Assembly (NCBI GenBank): GCA_023055505.1
Contig: JALIRH010000004.1
Coordinates: forward strand, 11,775,368 to 11,839,367
DNA length: 64,000 bases
Direction: 5' to 3'
From: Callipepla californica brunnescens
Lineage: Eukaryota > Chordata > Aves > Galliformes > Odontophoridae
A program made the position numbers and the translations under genes. The notes beneath the pieces were generated by a model. The model did not search any database. It had not been told where the DNA came from and saw only the letters and a list, made by a program, of their open reading frames with translations. This document shows, one piece after another, positions 12,251 to 23,025 of the stretch (position 1 is its first letter; every line of letters starts with the position of its first letter).

Positions 12251-13404
12251 CACTTTCCAAAGAGAGAACCTTCACCTCAAGGCCAGTGTTGTGGGAAGGA
12301 AGCACTGAAACAAGCAGCCCCATCAAACAGCACAGTAAAGAAGGACTGTTGCAGGTGCAAGTTTTTCTGTTTCTGGCTTTATACGGTTACTTATGATCTT
12401 GTTTTTGCTTGGGGCTCCAAAGGTTCAAAAGTTAGCTCTGAACCAGGCTCTCAGCGGTGAAACCAACTGCAAACGACATGCTCTGCATCCCTGAGAGTCA
12501 TATCGTTATGCGTACCTTATAAAGCAAAATGTTTTTTCAGTATGAAATCATTTATTGATTCCATCTTTAGTATCTAAAGAGAGAGTAGAAATTGATTAGC
12601 TTTAATAGAGCACTAAATATTTTGTTAAAGAGTACACATAAATTGTGATCCATACAAAAAATTTTAGCCTGGAAGAAGTAATTGCTTGGAAACTGAGCTC
12701 AAACTCAAGTTTGAGATAGGTTTGTAGTCTGAAGCACAAACATTGAATGGTATCACCACATTAGTTTCTCATCTGAAAAAAAAATATATATATATAGTTC
12801 TGTTACATTTCTAAGAACAGAATTGGAGTTTACTTTGAACAGTTAATGTTACATTATGACAAATACAGACTTACTGGGGCAACTCCTCCTGGTACTTCAC
12901 ATGCTTCTGAATTCATCTTTGTATGAATGAGTTTATTGATATTTACATTGTGATGGCAGGTTTTTTATTCTACTATCCGTAGTTGGAATAATGTGATTCT
13001 CACACGAAGCTCAAGTCAGTTCTCCTACTTCAGACTTTTTGTCTATTCCTTTCAAGCAGTATAGGAATGAAATGAAATGTTAAAAGGAGAATGCACATCT
13101 TTAATGCTGAGCTAATAATATCAGGCAAAAATGATGCAAGTTTTGTCTCCAAAAAATTATTTTTGTTTTAAAAACTGTAGGAAAACTAAGTCTACATTTT
13201 TGCAAAATATGAATTTGAGATCTAAATTTCTACATTAGAAACAGGGTTTCATCCAAAGAGATAAAGCTTCAGCCAGGCCTATTAACAATATTCTGCTGCT
13301 TTGATTTAGGCTGTGTGACTCACAATTGAATGTAACTCATGAGATCTCAGACCTAACTGTCACCATCCTGATTCACTTTTTTTGCCATGCAGTAGCAGAC
13401 TAAA
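12251..13404. other. Unique non-coding sequence with an A/TA tract
   Basis: No gene is recognised. 12776-12796 is A9 followed by a TA dinucleotide run. Confidence 0.5.
12776..12796. repeat. Poly-A plus (TA)n microsatellite
   Basis: A run of A passes directly into six TA units. Confidence 0.85.
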
Positions 13405-13468
13405 GTCTCAAGCCACAGTTGCACTGCACACTTGCACAAATCGGTGCAACTGGACTGCAAGTTGAGTC
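13405..13468. repeat. Imperfect inverted repeat (hairpin), 64 bases
   Basis: The left arm GTCTCAAGCCACAGTTGCAC (13405-13424) pairs with the right arm that begins GTGCAACTG (13444) and ends AAGTTGAGTC (13468). The arms carry a few mismatches and a bulge, and a 19-base loop separates them. It may be a decayed palindromic repeat or a transcribed hairpin. No sequence evidence for a miRNA gene goes beyond the fold itself. Confidence 0.45.
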
Positions 13469-15269
13469 AGACAGATTTACCTTCTTAGAGCAGAGCAATT
13501 CTTCAGATTACTGTGATTAGTTTTCTTTCCATGTTTTACATGAATTAGATGATCTAGTTTTGGTATTTCTGTCTCATCCTGCAGTATGCAGTCAAACTAT
13601 GCAGTACAAGTGCCCAAGACATTCAAACAAGAAAGCCTCTGTTATTTTCACCTGGGAGTTGCTGAACTAACTTGAAAGAGCCTAACATCAGCTCCCATTT
13701 ATCCTATCTGTGAATAGAGGAGAGTTCCTACTCTTTGCAATTCTTGATTTTGAGGATCTATTAGCAAAAAATTCCATTTAAATAATTAATGTAGTGTGAA
13801 TGAATGATTTAAGATAGTGTGGAATATTTGAGATATTTCATACATATTTATTTTATTTTTAAATAAAAGCACTACTTTTTTTTAAAGACGTGTTGAGGCA
13901 GTTGTTTGTGTTGTGAAAGAAAGTGCTGTCTTCAAAGCTGTATTAATGGCCCTTGGGGCTACACAAGGAAAATGGTGGAGAGGTGACAGGGGGTATGTGC
14001 CAAGACTGAGAAAAATATGCATTTTAAGAGAGTGCTGAAAATGCCCAAATGTGTGATTTCTTCTATTTTGCCAAGTTTCTTTCCTGATTTAATGAGCATA
14101 TCTGACTTGTAATGACCTGAATTGTCCATGAAAAGACGTCATCGCATTATTTTCACCACATCTAAGTCCGAGATTTTTAGTATAGAGAGTGTATGAGTTG
14201 CTTGTTGCTTCGGAATGGTGCTCCTTGGGAAAGGGAGCACATCTAGCAGATTTTGTTTGTGATGAAGTTTTCCACTGGTTTCTTTCCCTCTGGGAACGAG
14301 GACAGATCTTCTATTCACAGGGAGCTATTTCAAGACCATCTGCTGATTTCATTCTATTGCTACCTGTTCTCTCTGTATGCCAAATCCTGTGAATTACTTA
14401 TTTACTCTTCAGTACCCTCAACATCTCTTGAAACCAGTGAGAGCTGAGGACACCCAGTACCAGTCAACAGATCCTCAGCACAGTGCAGTATCAATGCCTC
14501 TGGGTATATTGAATGATTGATTTAATTTCTTTGTGAACTGATGGTTAAAAATCATTGTGGCAATTTTCCCTCAAATGTTATATTTAATAACATGTATCTC
14601 ATCTTCTTATCTCCCTGTGAAGCAGTAACATGGAAGAGCATTCAGGATCAATCTTGTGCTAAATGAAAATGATCTGGGAATATTCGTTTGCCAAATCATT
14701 TTCATATATTTCAAAACAAAACAAAAACTCCCACCAGTGAAACATTTGACTGAGTTTATCCCTGGGGAGAAGATGAGAAACAAACAACACGTGACAGATG
14801 TTAATCACATTGTGTAATACATTACTGGAAGGCTCTCAGACACTGCAGTGAAGGGCAAAGTATTCTGTATAGAAGCGGGTGACTTTGATCTGAGGTTCAC
14901 TTTGGGTTATGCTGTGAAAGAAAATCAACAAACCCCAGACAAACCTTGCTCTATCACAAAGATAAAAATGACTGAAGCCTGCACAGTGAACTTTATGAAC
15001 TAGTATCTCAGTAGACGATATGAACAGGCAAAACCTGAGCGGCAAGGGTTAGAAGCACATTAGTAGCATAATTATGTGCAAGAATTAGAAGCAAACTGAT
15101 GACTAGCGGATTCCACAATGATGTGTTACACATTTGCTCATTGTTATTCACTGCATATAGGAAACAATAGATTTATCGTTAATTCATTATCTTTTCATTG
15201 CCTTTTGCAATTAGAACATAATTTCAGCAGAGGTCATTCTCCCAGCACCCGGTGTAATCTTTTAGTAAC
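13469..15269. other. Unique non-coding sequence
   Basis: No gene or transposon was recognised. Short frames at 14189-14447 overlap each other in two phases and look like chance. Confidence 0.5.
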
Positions 15270-15825
15270 AGAATCTGAGAGTTCCAGAAGTATGTCTGCA
15301 GGAAGGGAACTCCTGTCATGTAATCCCATTTCCTGCTCAGAGCAGGTCCAGTTAGAGCAAGTTGCTCCGATGCTTCTCAAGTTTTCAGTCTTTCCAGGAG
15401 CAGAGAGCCACCAGCCGTCTAGGCTGGCGGATCTGCTCCAGTGTCTGACCAGCATTCTGTGAGTAAGAATTTTCTTTTACCTTCTTTATTCCCCACTCAG
15501 TCCCATTAGGTACCTGTAGACAGCAATATGATCTCCCTTTGGCTTTCTCAAGGTTATAGAAACCGAGGTCTCCCAGCCTCTCCATGTACCTTATTCTCCA
15601 GCCCTGCAACCACCTTGGCTGGTGGCTGGACTTACTCCAGTGTGCCAATGCTTCCCTTCTACTAGGGAGCTCCAAACTTAGCACTCCAGATACAGTATCA
15701 CAAATGGAAAACAAGGCAAGAATCACTTCCCCAGACCTGCTGGCTATCCTCTAACTAATAACACAGCCTAGTACTCAGTTAGCCTTCTCTGTGGCAAGGC
15801 TTATGGTTGACTTCTTTTTCCAAAC
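15270..15825 (-). mobile_element. CR1 LINE, old Y-like copy, reverse, internally deleted
   Basis: Reverse-strand CR1 3' region. Read along the plus strand, it shows 'ctgctcagagcaggtccag', 'gttgctccgatg', 'tccagtgtctgaccagcat', 'cttctttattccccactc', 'tctcccagcctctccatg', 'cactccagata' and 'cctgctggct'. It ends with 'cagttagccttctctgtgg'. This is the order of the reverse complement of CR1 (CR1-Y-like) from the 3' UTR back into ORF2. On the minus strand, the translated piece RLGDLGFYNLEKAKGRS matches the CR1 ORF2 end RLRELGLFSLEKRRLRGD. About 90 bases of the consensus seem to be missing near 15480. The copy is far too decayed to be active. Confidence 0.8.
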
Positions 15826-16576
15826 TGAGAGTTCAGTTGAGTTCATTGTTGGAAAGAAAACACAGAGCCCTGAGCTTTTATCAAATATTGTTTGGAGTCC
15901 AATCACTTGCTAGTTCTTTTGCTAAAATATGCTGACTTTTCCACTTTCTGCCCAAATAACAAATGTTTCTGTTCTCTCATTTTTAATCTATTATGAAGCA
16001 CTTGTAATGGAGGAATAATGAAGTTCTACATAAAAACTTGGTCTGAGAAATGAATAATATATGTAATGTGCCAAAGCTGCCTGCATGGTGCTTTGGAGCA
16101 CATTGATTGGGATTCTACTTACAAGTCACTTTTAATTGTTCTAATCTAAACACAATTGCCATCTGAATTATATACTCCACTTACTTGATGGACAACTCAC
16201 AAAACAATGGTATTCTAATGAACTACTGATTAGGCTTCTGTTTCTTCCTATTTTTTTTTTTCCACTATTACATATCTTTAAGATATAAGGCTCTTTCTTT
16301 GTGAATTTCACATAAGATGACTGTGGATATTACTCGTTCCCTTCTCTTCCCTTCCCTTTTTTTCCCTGCAATTGTGATTGCCAAAGTACTCTTGAACTTG
16401 AGATTCATTTGTGGACAGGGTTTTTGGAAGATTAAGTCCACCAATGCCTTTTGAAAACGTGCTGTGCGTTTAAGGAGGCAGGGCACAATTCCACCCTTAG
16501 CAGGGGGTATTCATAGGATTATGTAAAAACTAAAACTTTCATCTTTAATTTCCCTAATTCTTGGATGTTCAAAGGT
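15826..16576. other. Unique non-coding sequence with pyrimidine tracts
   Basis: No gene is recognised. There is a T-rich run near 16251-16261 and a CT-rich run near 16336-16367. Confidence 0.5.
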
Positions 16577-16602
16577 AAATAATAATAATAATAATAAATA
16601 AA
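16577..16602. repeat. (AAT)n microsatellite
   Basis: About six AAT units followed by AAATAAA. Confidence 0.9.
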
Positions 16603-16782
16603 TTGCAGAGATATGAGCCTGTGGCTGCTGACCATCCATTTCATGACAAGAAGCCCTTGCCTTGTTCTTTGCCAGTGCTGCAGTGGGAGATAGATGGCAG
16701 TGCACAGTGAAATTAAGAAACATAATTTCTCACTGCTTTCATTTGATCTGCTTCCTTTCTCACATCTCTGTGTGTGGGTCGA

Positions 16783-16824
16783 GGGGGAGGGGAAGGAGGG
16801 TGAGAAGGGGAGGACAAGGGTGGG
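16783..16824 (+). other. G-run cluster, possible G-quadruplex
   Basis: Six runs of three or more G (lengths 5, 4, 3, 4, 3, 3) lie within 42 bases, separated by 1-7 base purine-rich linkers. This satisfies the usual G3+N1-7 quadruplex pattern on the plus strand. It lies in a locally G+C-richer stretch. Folding and function are inferred. Confidence 0.6.
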
Positions 16825-17636
16825 AGTTTCCTTCATGCTTCAGCAGTGGTGCTGAATGTGAAGGAAACAATAGTTGGTCTGATTCCAGGCATTTACTTGG
16901 GCAAAGGCTGTTTGAGGACTGAGCACAGGTCTGTGATTCTCTCAGGTATCACTGCCAAAGGCCAGGTTACCTGTTGTGCATAAGGGAACAGACAGAAAAA
17001 TAGTTTGTGACTGGGGCTCTGCTGTAAATTTCATCCTCTGAGTTTTTAAGAAATAGATTTCTTTCCTCCAGACTAAGTGCTTGATTTTAAAATGAGGCTT
17101 AACGCTCAGCTGTCGAGATGACACTTTGGCTTCTGAAAATACAGTTTTAATTTGGTCTGGGAGTACTGAAAGTGCATGTTGTTTTCATGTGCTCAAGGGC
17201 TATGTGGGAAAAAAAGACTGACTTTTGTCACAGGAAGCGATACGTACCACTGAAAGGAAACGAATGAAGTCAGCTTGGTGGTAGCTGCGCTGCAAACTGA
17301 CAGTACTGTGCTGCTTTTTCTCTAAGTGGTGATGATTAAGAGACTTGAATTAAAGAGAACTGCTTTGGAAAAATGATAGCGAAGGCATACACTGAGCAAT
17401 ATATGCAGAAGCAGCCAACAGTTCTTCATCAAAAATAGTTACTGCTTGCCTCCAGCTGACAGAAGGCAAATTTCTTGATTATCTCCTCTTCTTCCCCATG
17501 CTTTTTCTTAAAAAAAGGAAACAAAAACAAAACAAACAAAAAAAGCCAGCGTGATTTCGGGCCATGGGTTGTTATTCACATAGGGCAGAATCATTTGCTG
17601 ATGTTTTACAACATCTCAAAGTAGTTTGAAGTCATA
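16825..17636. other. Unique non-coding sequence with an A-rich tract
   Basis: No gene is recognised. 17511-17544 is A-rich (AAAAC/AAAC units). Confidence 0.5.
17511..17544. repeat. A-rich (AAAAC)n-like tract
   Basis: A runs broken by G or C: AAAACAAAACAAAC-type units. Confidence 0.75.
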
Positions 17637-18181
17637 GGTTGTTCTGAAAGTAATGCCTCCTATTTATTCCCATGGAAAGGACTGAAAATACAGAGAGGCC
17701 AGTAACACTATTTGATAGAACAAATTCTCAGGTATGTAGCACTATTTTTCAGCACAGCTACTACCACTAGCTATACATTTTTGCCAGCAATCGATAAGAG
17801 CCTGCATACTGCAGTCATCAAAATCCGTGCTAGCGAAGGCGACCCACTGCTGCTCTCCCCACTGCCAAAACACACCCCCACTGTCTCACTATGCTCACAT
17901 CCACTGTTTGGTCTCTTTTGACTCTGTTCAGTGTCAAAAATGTCAATGGATCTCTTTTTTCAGCAGAGAGGAATTCAGTGGTGCACTTTTGGTTCATATG
18001 TACTTCCATGTCAGACACCATTTTGTCAGATTGTCCCTCTGCTGCCATCTATCACTCAGCAACAAAATGGAATGAAATAGTGGGGGGGAGGATTCAACCT
18101 CTGCTGCCATATTGACACCATCTGCCTCTGGTGTCATCAGCCAACATAATAAAAAAGGAGATATTACTTTTGGAGCAGTCC
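17637..18181 (-). mobile_element. Mariner-derived non-autonomous element (Galluhop/Mariner1_GG-like)
   Basis: A 545-base Tc1/mariner-type DNA transposon derivative. The left end reads GGTTGTTCTGAAAGTAATGC. The right end, reverse complemented, reads GGACTGCTCCAAAAGTAATA. These form terminal inverted repeats of about 30 bases with several mismatches. A TA dinucleotide precedes the left end (17635-17636), as expected for mariner target duplication; the right flank is TG, probably a mutated TA. Inside, the minus strand keeps the start of a transposase frame and the rest is deleted, so this copy could only have moved with help from a full-length element. Related copies are common in chicken. Confidence 0.85.
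17830..18048 (-). pseudogene. Truncated mariner transposase, N-terminal remnant
   Basis: A 72-codon minus-strand frame inside the mariner element. It contains KMVSDMEVHMNQKC near residues 9-22 and DQTVDVSIVRQWG near residues 46-58. These match the start and the helix-turn-helix part of mariner transposases (consensus DQTVDVSTVRRW). The frame loses similarity and ends soon after, before any DDE/D catalytic residue. It cannot encode a working enzyme. Confidence 0.65.
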
Positions 18182-19164
18182 TGCCTGGTGTATTAGGCCT
18201 TATCTACTGAGGAAAAGCATTTATGGTGAATGAGTTTTGCAAGCGCTGAGAGTAGATGGTGTATGATTTACTATGGCTTAGATATGAACACAGTGTTTTC
18301 TATGTTGTCAAATCTTACTTGAGCTGTTCAGGCAATCACACCTGCGGAATGGGCTCAGGTGGCTAGCAGTGAGCTTCTTTTCAACATTCCAGGAGTATCT
18401 TCCGTCTGATAAGAGTAATATAAAATTAGTTGTCTCCAAATGTACTTTGCTACCTTTGGCTCTGACTGGCATTGTGATTTACAGAAAATGAGAGCAAAAT
18501 TCTACCTGAACTTTATCTGAACTCCAACTGGCTTCATTTCGGTTAAGTTCAAAGGCAAGTCAGACAAACGTTATTTAGAGTTTGATTGTTTGTTCTAGAC
18601 ACAGCCCAGAAATATGGGATGGAAAAGAGCTGCCCTTTGCTAGCAGATGGCTGGCAAGGGGAGGCACAGCCGCTTAGAGGTGCTGCATTTACAGCACTGG
18701 CCTTTTCCACTCATGGCCCTTCTGCCTCCTCGTGTTGGTTCAGCTCTCTGACCAGCTCGGCCCTCTGAGATAGCAGCTTTGGAGGAACAGTTCCTATACC
18801 ACCAGAGCTGTAAAGACTACAATCATGTTTTAGCCTAAAGCAGGAAGCGCAAAGGTGTTAGGGTAGAGAAGAAAGCATTTTCTGTTCTTCCCTCCCAGTT
18901 TCTTCTACCCATACTATGAATCTGAATGAGGATGAGTAATCCTGCCATGTATTTTTAGTGGGTTTCTTTCTTTCTTTTTCTACAGAAGAAAAAAAAGAGG
19001 CCCTTTCTTTTTATTTCTCTCTCTCCTCTCTACTTTTTGTTATTAATAGAGTATGTGTGTTTGAGGAGGAAAAGGAGGCGGGAGAAGGGATGTGGGCAGG
19101 AGTGTGTGTGATGCAAAAAGCTAGCTCTAAGATGGCTATCTCTCTGGGAGGGGCTTATGAGGAC
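18182..19164. other. Unique non-coding sequence
   Basis: No gene is recognised. 18600-18780 is moderately G+C-rich without a known match. 18965-19035 is a CT-rich tract facing a short GA-rich tract (tttctttttct ... agaagaaaaaaaag) and could form a small hairpin. Confidence 0.5.
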
Positions 19165-19189
19165 AAAAAAAAAAAAAGAAAAAGAAAAA
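19165..19189. repeat. A-rich tract
   Basis: A13 followed by GAAAAAGAAAAA. Confidence 0.85.
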
Positions 19190-22100
19190 TGATGTATTTG
19201 TTTTTCATGGGGATTTTTGTGTTATTTGAGATGTAATATTTTGGCTCCATTTGGGGAAGGACAGTCTGTGTACAAGTGTAGACAGAGCAAGACCAGGAGG
19301 GCGCGTTGTACAATGCTGCAGGGAATGGACCGTGCCAGCTGCACTGCCCGCTCACTCCTTCCTGCACGAGGCTGCAGATTCTTCAGTTCGTGCATCACTC
19401 CTGGCTTAGCCAGACATCCCCCCAGACAGCAGGCTGCATAATGCAGTGCTGTTTGGCTGCTGAGGCTCTGGGGCCTAGCTGTCAGCTGGCCTGTGCTATA
19501 ATGGGACAAACAGCTAACTCAAAGAGGATGCAGGAAATAAAGGAAACTTATGCATTTTTAAGGATATGGATGACGGGGGAGGAATCACTGATATGGTTGT
19601 GAACTTTTGTGATATATTTAGAAGCTTGGGGCAAAACTGCAGTTTTCACTGAAGTCAATAAAAATATTACCACTGAATTCACTGGAAACATTTTTTTTTC
19701 TGTCCACTGTCAGAAGAAAGTAACAGTTGAAAATATACATTGTTAGCGCCTTCATATCAGTGTCTCCAGGGAAGAAATGACACTGTGCTTCTATAATGCC
19801 TACGCACAGACATACATCTTTCTAAAGATGCTGTCATGAACTCTGAAAACTGTCTTTTTTTCTTCTTTTCCCAGCTTCCAGGTCAAGTCTTGGGTCAGGT
19901 CATAGGTGTTACTGCTAGGGAGGAGGAAGGAAATGTCCAACCCACTGCAGTCCAAGCAAGTTTTTTCTTTAGGACTGATTTTTGTTTTGTTTTTAGTATG
20001 AGTTATGTTCTCCCTTCCCTTTTAAGAATAAATCAAAGTGCATTTAAGTAACATGCCTAACTAACTTTGGATTAACTTGTGTGAGATTCTCTGGCCCTTT
20101 CTGCAGGAAAGGCAAAGCAATACTATTAGAAGTGAGCAGAATACATTTTTGGACTTTTTAAGCATCTGAGTTCTAGATGCAGACTCTAGGGAGTGATATA
20201 TTTCATACCAATATCAAATTGTTTTTAGTATCATATGCTTGCATGTAGTGCTTCACTCTATCTTTGTCGCCTGTGGTGTCTTCATGAGAAATATTAACTG
20301 AACTGCCTTGGTCATTTTTCCATGGCTGCTCTCTCTGCAGGATGTGCCCTGTGCCAGATGGTTGACTTGAATGAATTCTCTTTACATAGTTAAGAATCAC
20401 TTTCTTTTATTATTCATGACTCGTTTCTTCCATCTCTCATGTTTTCCAATTTTCTTTCTGCTTCATAGGAGGATAGACATGCCAAATTGAGATGAGATTG
20501 TTATTTCATCTCATGTTAGGAAGCCATGTTGGGGCAAACAGGGTGTCAGAAGGACAGAGGATGTTTTCTCAGACTCTAGCTCTTTTAATTTCCAGCGTCA
20601 TGCCACAAGAAATATAGAGAACTCTTAAAGTAACCATATTGTCGCTTCTTGGCTGTCTCTAAGTTGTTGGGTTGTAATAAGTGGATAAATAAGTATGAAA
20701 TAAAAAATAAGCTATCTGAGTAGTCAAGTTATCTGTGAATTTTGAGTTAAACAGTGGAGTTGTACAGAAGTAATCTCATTCTACATGAAAATCATAATGA
20801 CTCGAATTCTTTCAAGACAAAGCACCTATGTGGCTTAGAAAGATCAATAATTGTATGTAAAGCTGGCCTAATGAAAAGATTATGCACTCAGCTGCACATT
20901 CAGTGCAACCAATAATTAAAAATCAAGCTCTGAACTATTTGTTAAAAACAGGTCTAACTCCACTGATGTCAGGCAGGCTGATTTCTTTGGATAGGGATCT
21001 ATTGTTTTAAGTTTATATTCAATATAAACATCATATGCAATAATAAATCTTACAAGCACATACTCAGATTGTTTATTTGATTTATTATTTCATTTAGTGT
21101 AATGCTATTCCGTTTCATTCCATTCTCGTAGTTTGAGTTCCTCTGTAACAACCTTGTAAAAGTGACAGGGAGGCTCAGATCTTTGCCCGGCAAACAATAT
21201 ATATTATTTGCTACATGAAAGTGGTGCACAACTCTCTTAAATGTTCCCTAGCAGACTCCTATTGCATTCCACAATGTGACTGCACTTGAACCACCTCCAT
21301 TCATATCAGAGTCTTTTTATCCCAGCACACATTGAGCAAGCTGCTCTGAAGCTTAATTCTCCTGACCCTTCAGTGCAGTCGGATATTGTCACCTAATCCC
21401 CTTTTTTTCCTTCTGTCCCATGTGTGGTTTTGACTTCTTTCTCTTCGCAATTCCTTTTTCCTCTTCCCTTTTTCTTTCTTTCTTATTCTATAAGCCTCTC
21501 TCCAGGCTCCACATTCCAGAATTCATCCTTGCATTAGGGCTGCAATACAATGCTCTCCCAGTGTTAAAGGATTAGACATTAAGGAGACTGTGGCAACTCC
21601 AGCCTTACTATATGCACAGGGGGAACATAAGGGGATGGAGAAGTGCCTTCTAAAGAGTACGGAGACTGGGAAACAAGGAGAGAAAATGGCATCTTAGTAA
21701 AACCAGAGTGGATGACAAAGAGATTTGTGTGAGGAGCAATGGTTGTTTCTGTTCTGTTTTATACCCTAAATTGTCATTGGAAGATGATAAACCGGTTGGG
21801 AAGTAAAGCAGCATTACACACTACACAGTGCCTAGTACATTAAGTAGAATTTGTATTTTAACATCCATCCCTGAGAAATGACGAGTTTGAAGCAATTGTG
21901 TCATAACATGCCATTTCAATATACGTATGTAATGAGAGTGCTATCTGAAGTGCTTTTGTTAATCAATATTGCACAGCTGGTGTTTTTTTTTTCCCGTAGA
22001 TAGTTGTACTTTTGACATCTAGATTTCCAAAATTCATACTAGTCTCTGAGTAGGAGTCTGGTGTCTTAGCTTCCAAAAATTTCCTGCAGGTTGGTTTTCA

Positions 22101-22554
22101 TGTTTCTGAAGGGAGTCGTCTTTGTTAAATGTCTCCCCCACTTTCATTATTGGATTGGAAACCAGTTATATTACTTCTTAGTATACACAGATTCGTACCA
22201 GGATAGAAAAACACAATTTAAAGAAATTGAAGTTAATTCCCTTTCCTCACCACCACTTCACCCCTCTGAAATTAGTTCTGTTCAAATAAATTTAAGGATA
22301 AAATCATGCTCCATTTAAATGGATTAAAAATCTCTGGAAGCAATTTAAGAACAAAATTCTTGAAAAAGGGTTGCTTTTTCTTGAAACATGCTGAACAAAT
22401 CCCATAGTGGAGAAGTAACTGTTCTAATCTGTAGCATGACTCACAAAACCCTGTAGAAGGATTCTTGTTTTCCATCAGGCTGTTTTGCTTATTTGTTGAT
22501 AGGGTGAGAAAACTAAATTGAAGAAGTTAAGTTTTACATTTTGCATGGGGGGCG
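19190..22554. other. Mostly unique sequence with a G+C-richer patch
   Basis: 19290-19510 is G+C-richer than its surroundings and is open in several phases on both strands (70-98 codons), but I recognise no protein. 19628-19672 (gcaaaactgcagttttcact, gaagtcaat) may be a decayed palindromic repeat. 21397-21500 is strongly pyrimidine-rich (CT runs). 20840-20960 is AT-rich, carries several TAAT cores and has no repeat match. No exon was recognised. Confidence 0.5.
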
Positions 22555-22749
22555 GTGAAGTTCGTGGTCATCCTAATCTATTACGGAAGTGAGTTCTACA
22601 GTCATGGGCCAGCTGCCGAAAAAGTTTTGTCACCCAGACTCATGAGTTTCACCCTTGTGGCTGACAGTTTCATTGTTCCCAAGGAACGTAAGTGTCATGG
22701 AAGGTCATGGTTGCATTATTATTATTCAGCTACATTTGAATAAATGTAC
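22555..22749. repeat. Possible ancient repeat of unknown family
   Basis: 'gagttctacagtcatgggcc', 'gtcacccagactcatgag' and 'ttcccaaggaacgtaagtg' read like an old interspersed repeat seen in amniotes, in the same area as the clear MIR and L2 pieces that follow. I cannot name it and the match is from memory. Confidence 0.25.
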
Positions 22750-22880
22750 TTGGCTCTGTAAAGAATGCTACGGGCCTACTTACCCTGCTGTACCCCACAG
22801 GCATGTGGTGAGGCTTAAAGATTGTAAAGTGTTTTGAGTTCCCTAGAAAAAAAGCACTATATGAATGCCACAGATTCCCA
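22750..22880 (+). mobile_element. MIR-like SINE, 3' half
   Basis: In order it shows 'ggctctgtaaagaatgctac', 'acttaccctgctgtacccca', 'caggcatgtggtgaggctta', 'attgtaaagtgttttgag' and 'aaagcactatatgaatgcc'. The MIR/L2-type 3' end in amniotes reads tctgtaaaatgggaata, cttaccctacctcacagg, tgttgtgaggctta, tgtaaagcgctttgagat, aaaggcgctatagaaatgc. The full order is kept, so the assignment is good although the copy is old. Confidence 0.7.
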
Positions 22881-22924
22881 TTTGTTCATATAGCATCTGG
22901 TCCTACATCATTGATGTTATGATA

Positions 22925-23025
22925 CACAGGATCAGACCTAGAGTGCTGTACATGTGTTTGGTTATTCACAAGCATAAATGGAGATATGGCCCCAGCTCCA
23001 AGGTCTTTACAGCCTAAGGAACTAA
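22925..23025 (+). mobile_element. L2-like LINE 3' fragment
   Basis: 'ggatcagacctagagtgctg', 'tacatgtgtttgg', 'atggccccagctccaaggtc' and 'tttacagcctaagg' resemble the old L2-type tail (ggtgctgtacaaacac ... gtccctgccccaaagagc, ttacaatctaag). It sits directly after the MIR-like piece in the same orientation. Confidence 0.45.

Noticed and set aside
12245..12460. 71-codon Cys-containing frame just after the 12.2 kb TATA-like box
   Set aside because: It begins with TTG, not ATG, and no family is recognised. Only the promoter-like patch was kept, at low confidence.
19222..19602. Overlapping frames in a G+C-richer patch, possible exon
   Set aside because: Open in several phases on both strands at once, with no splice signals in register and no similarity.
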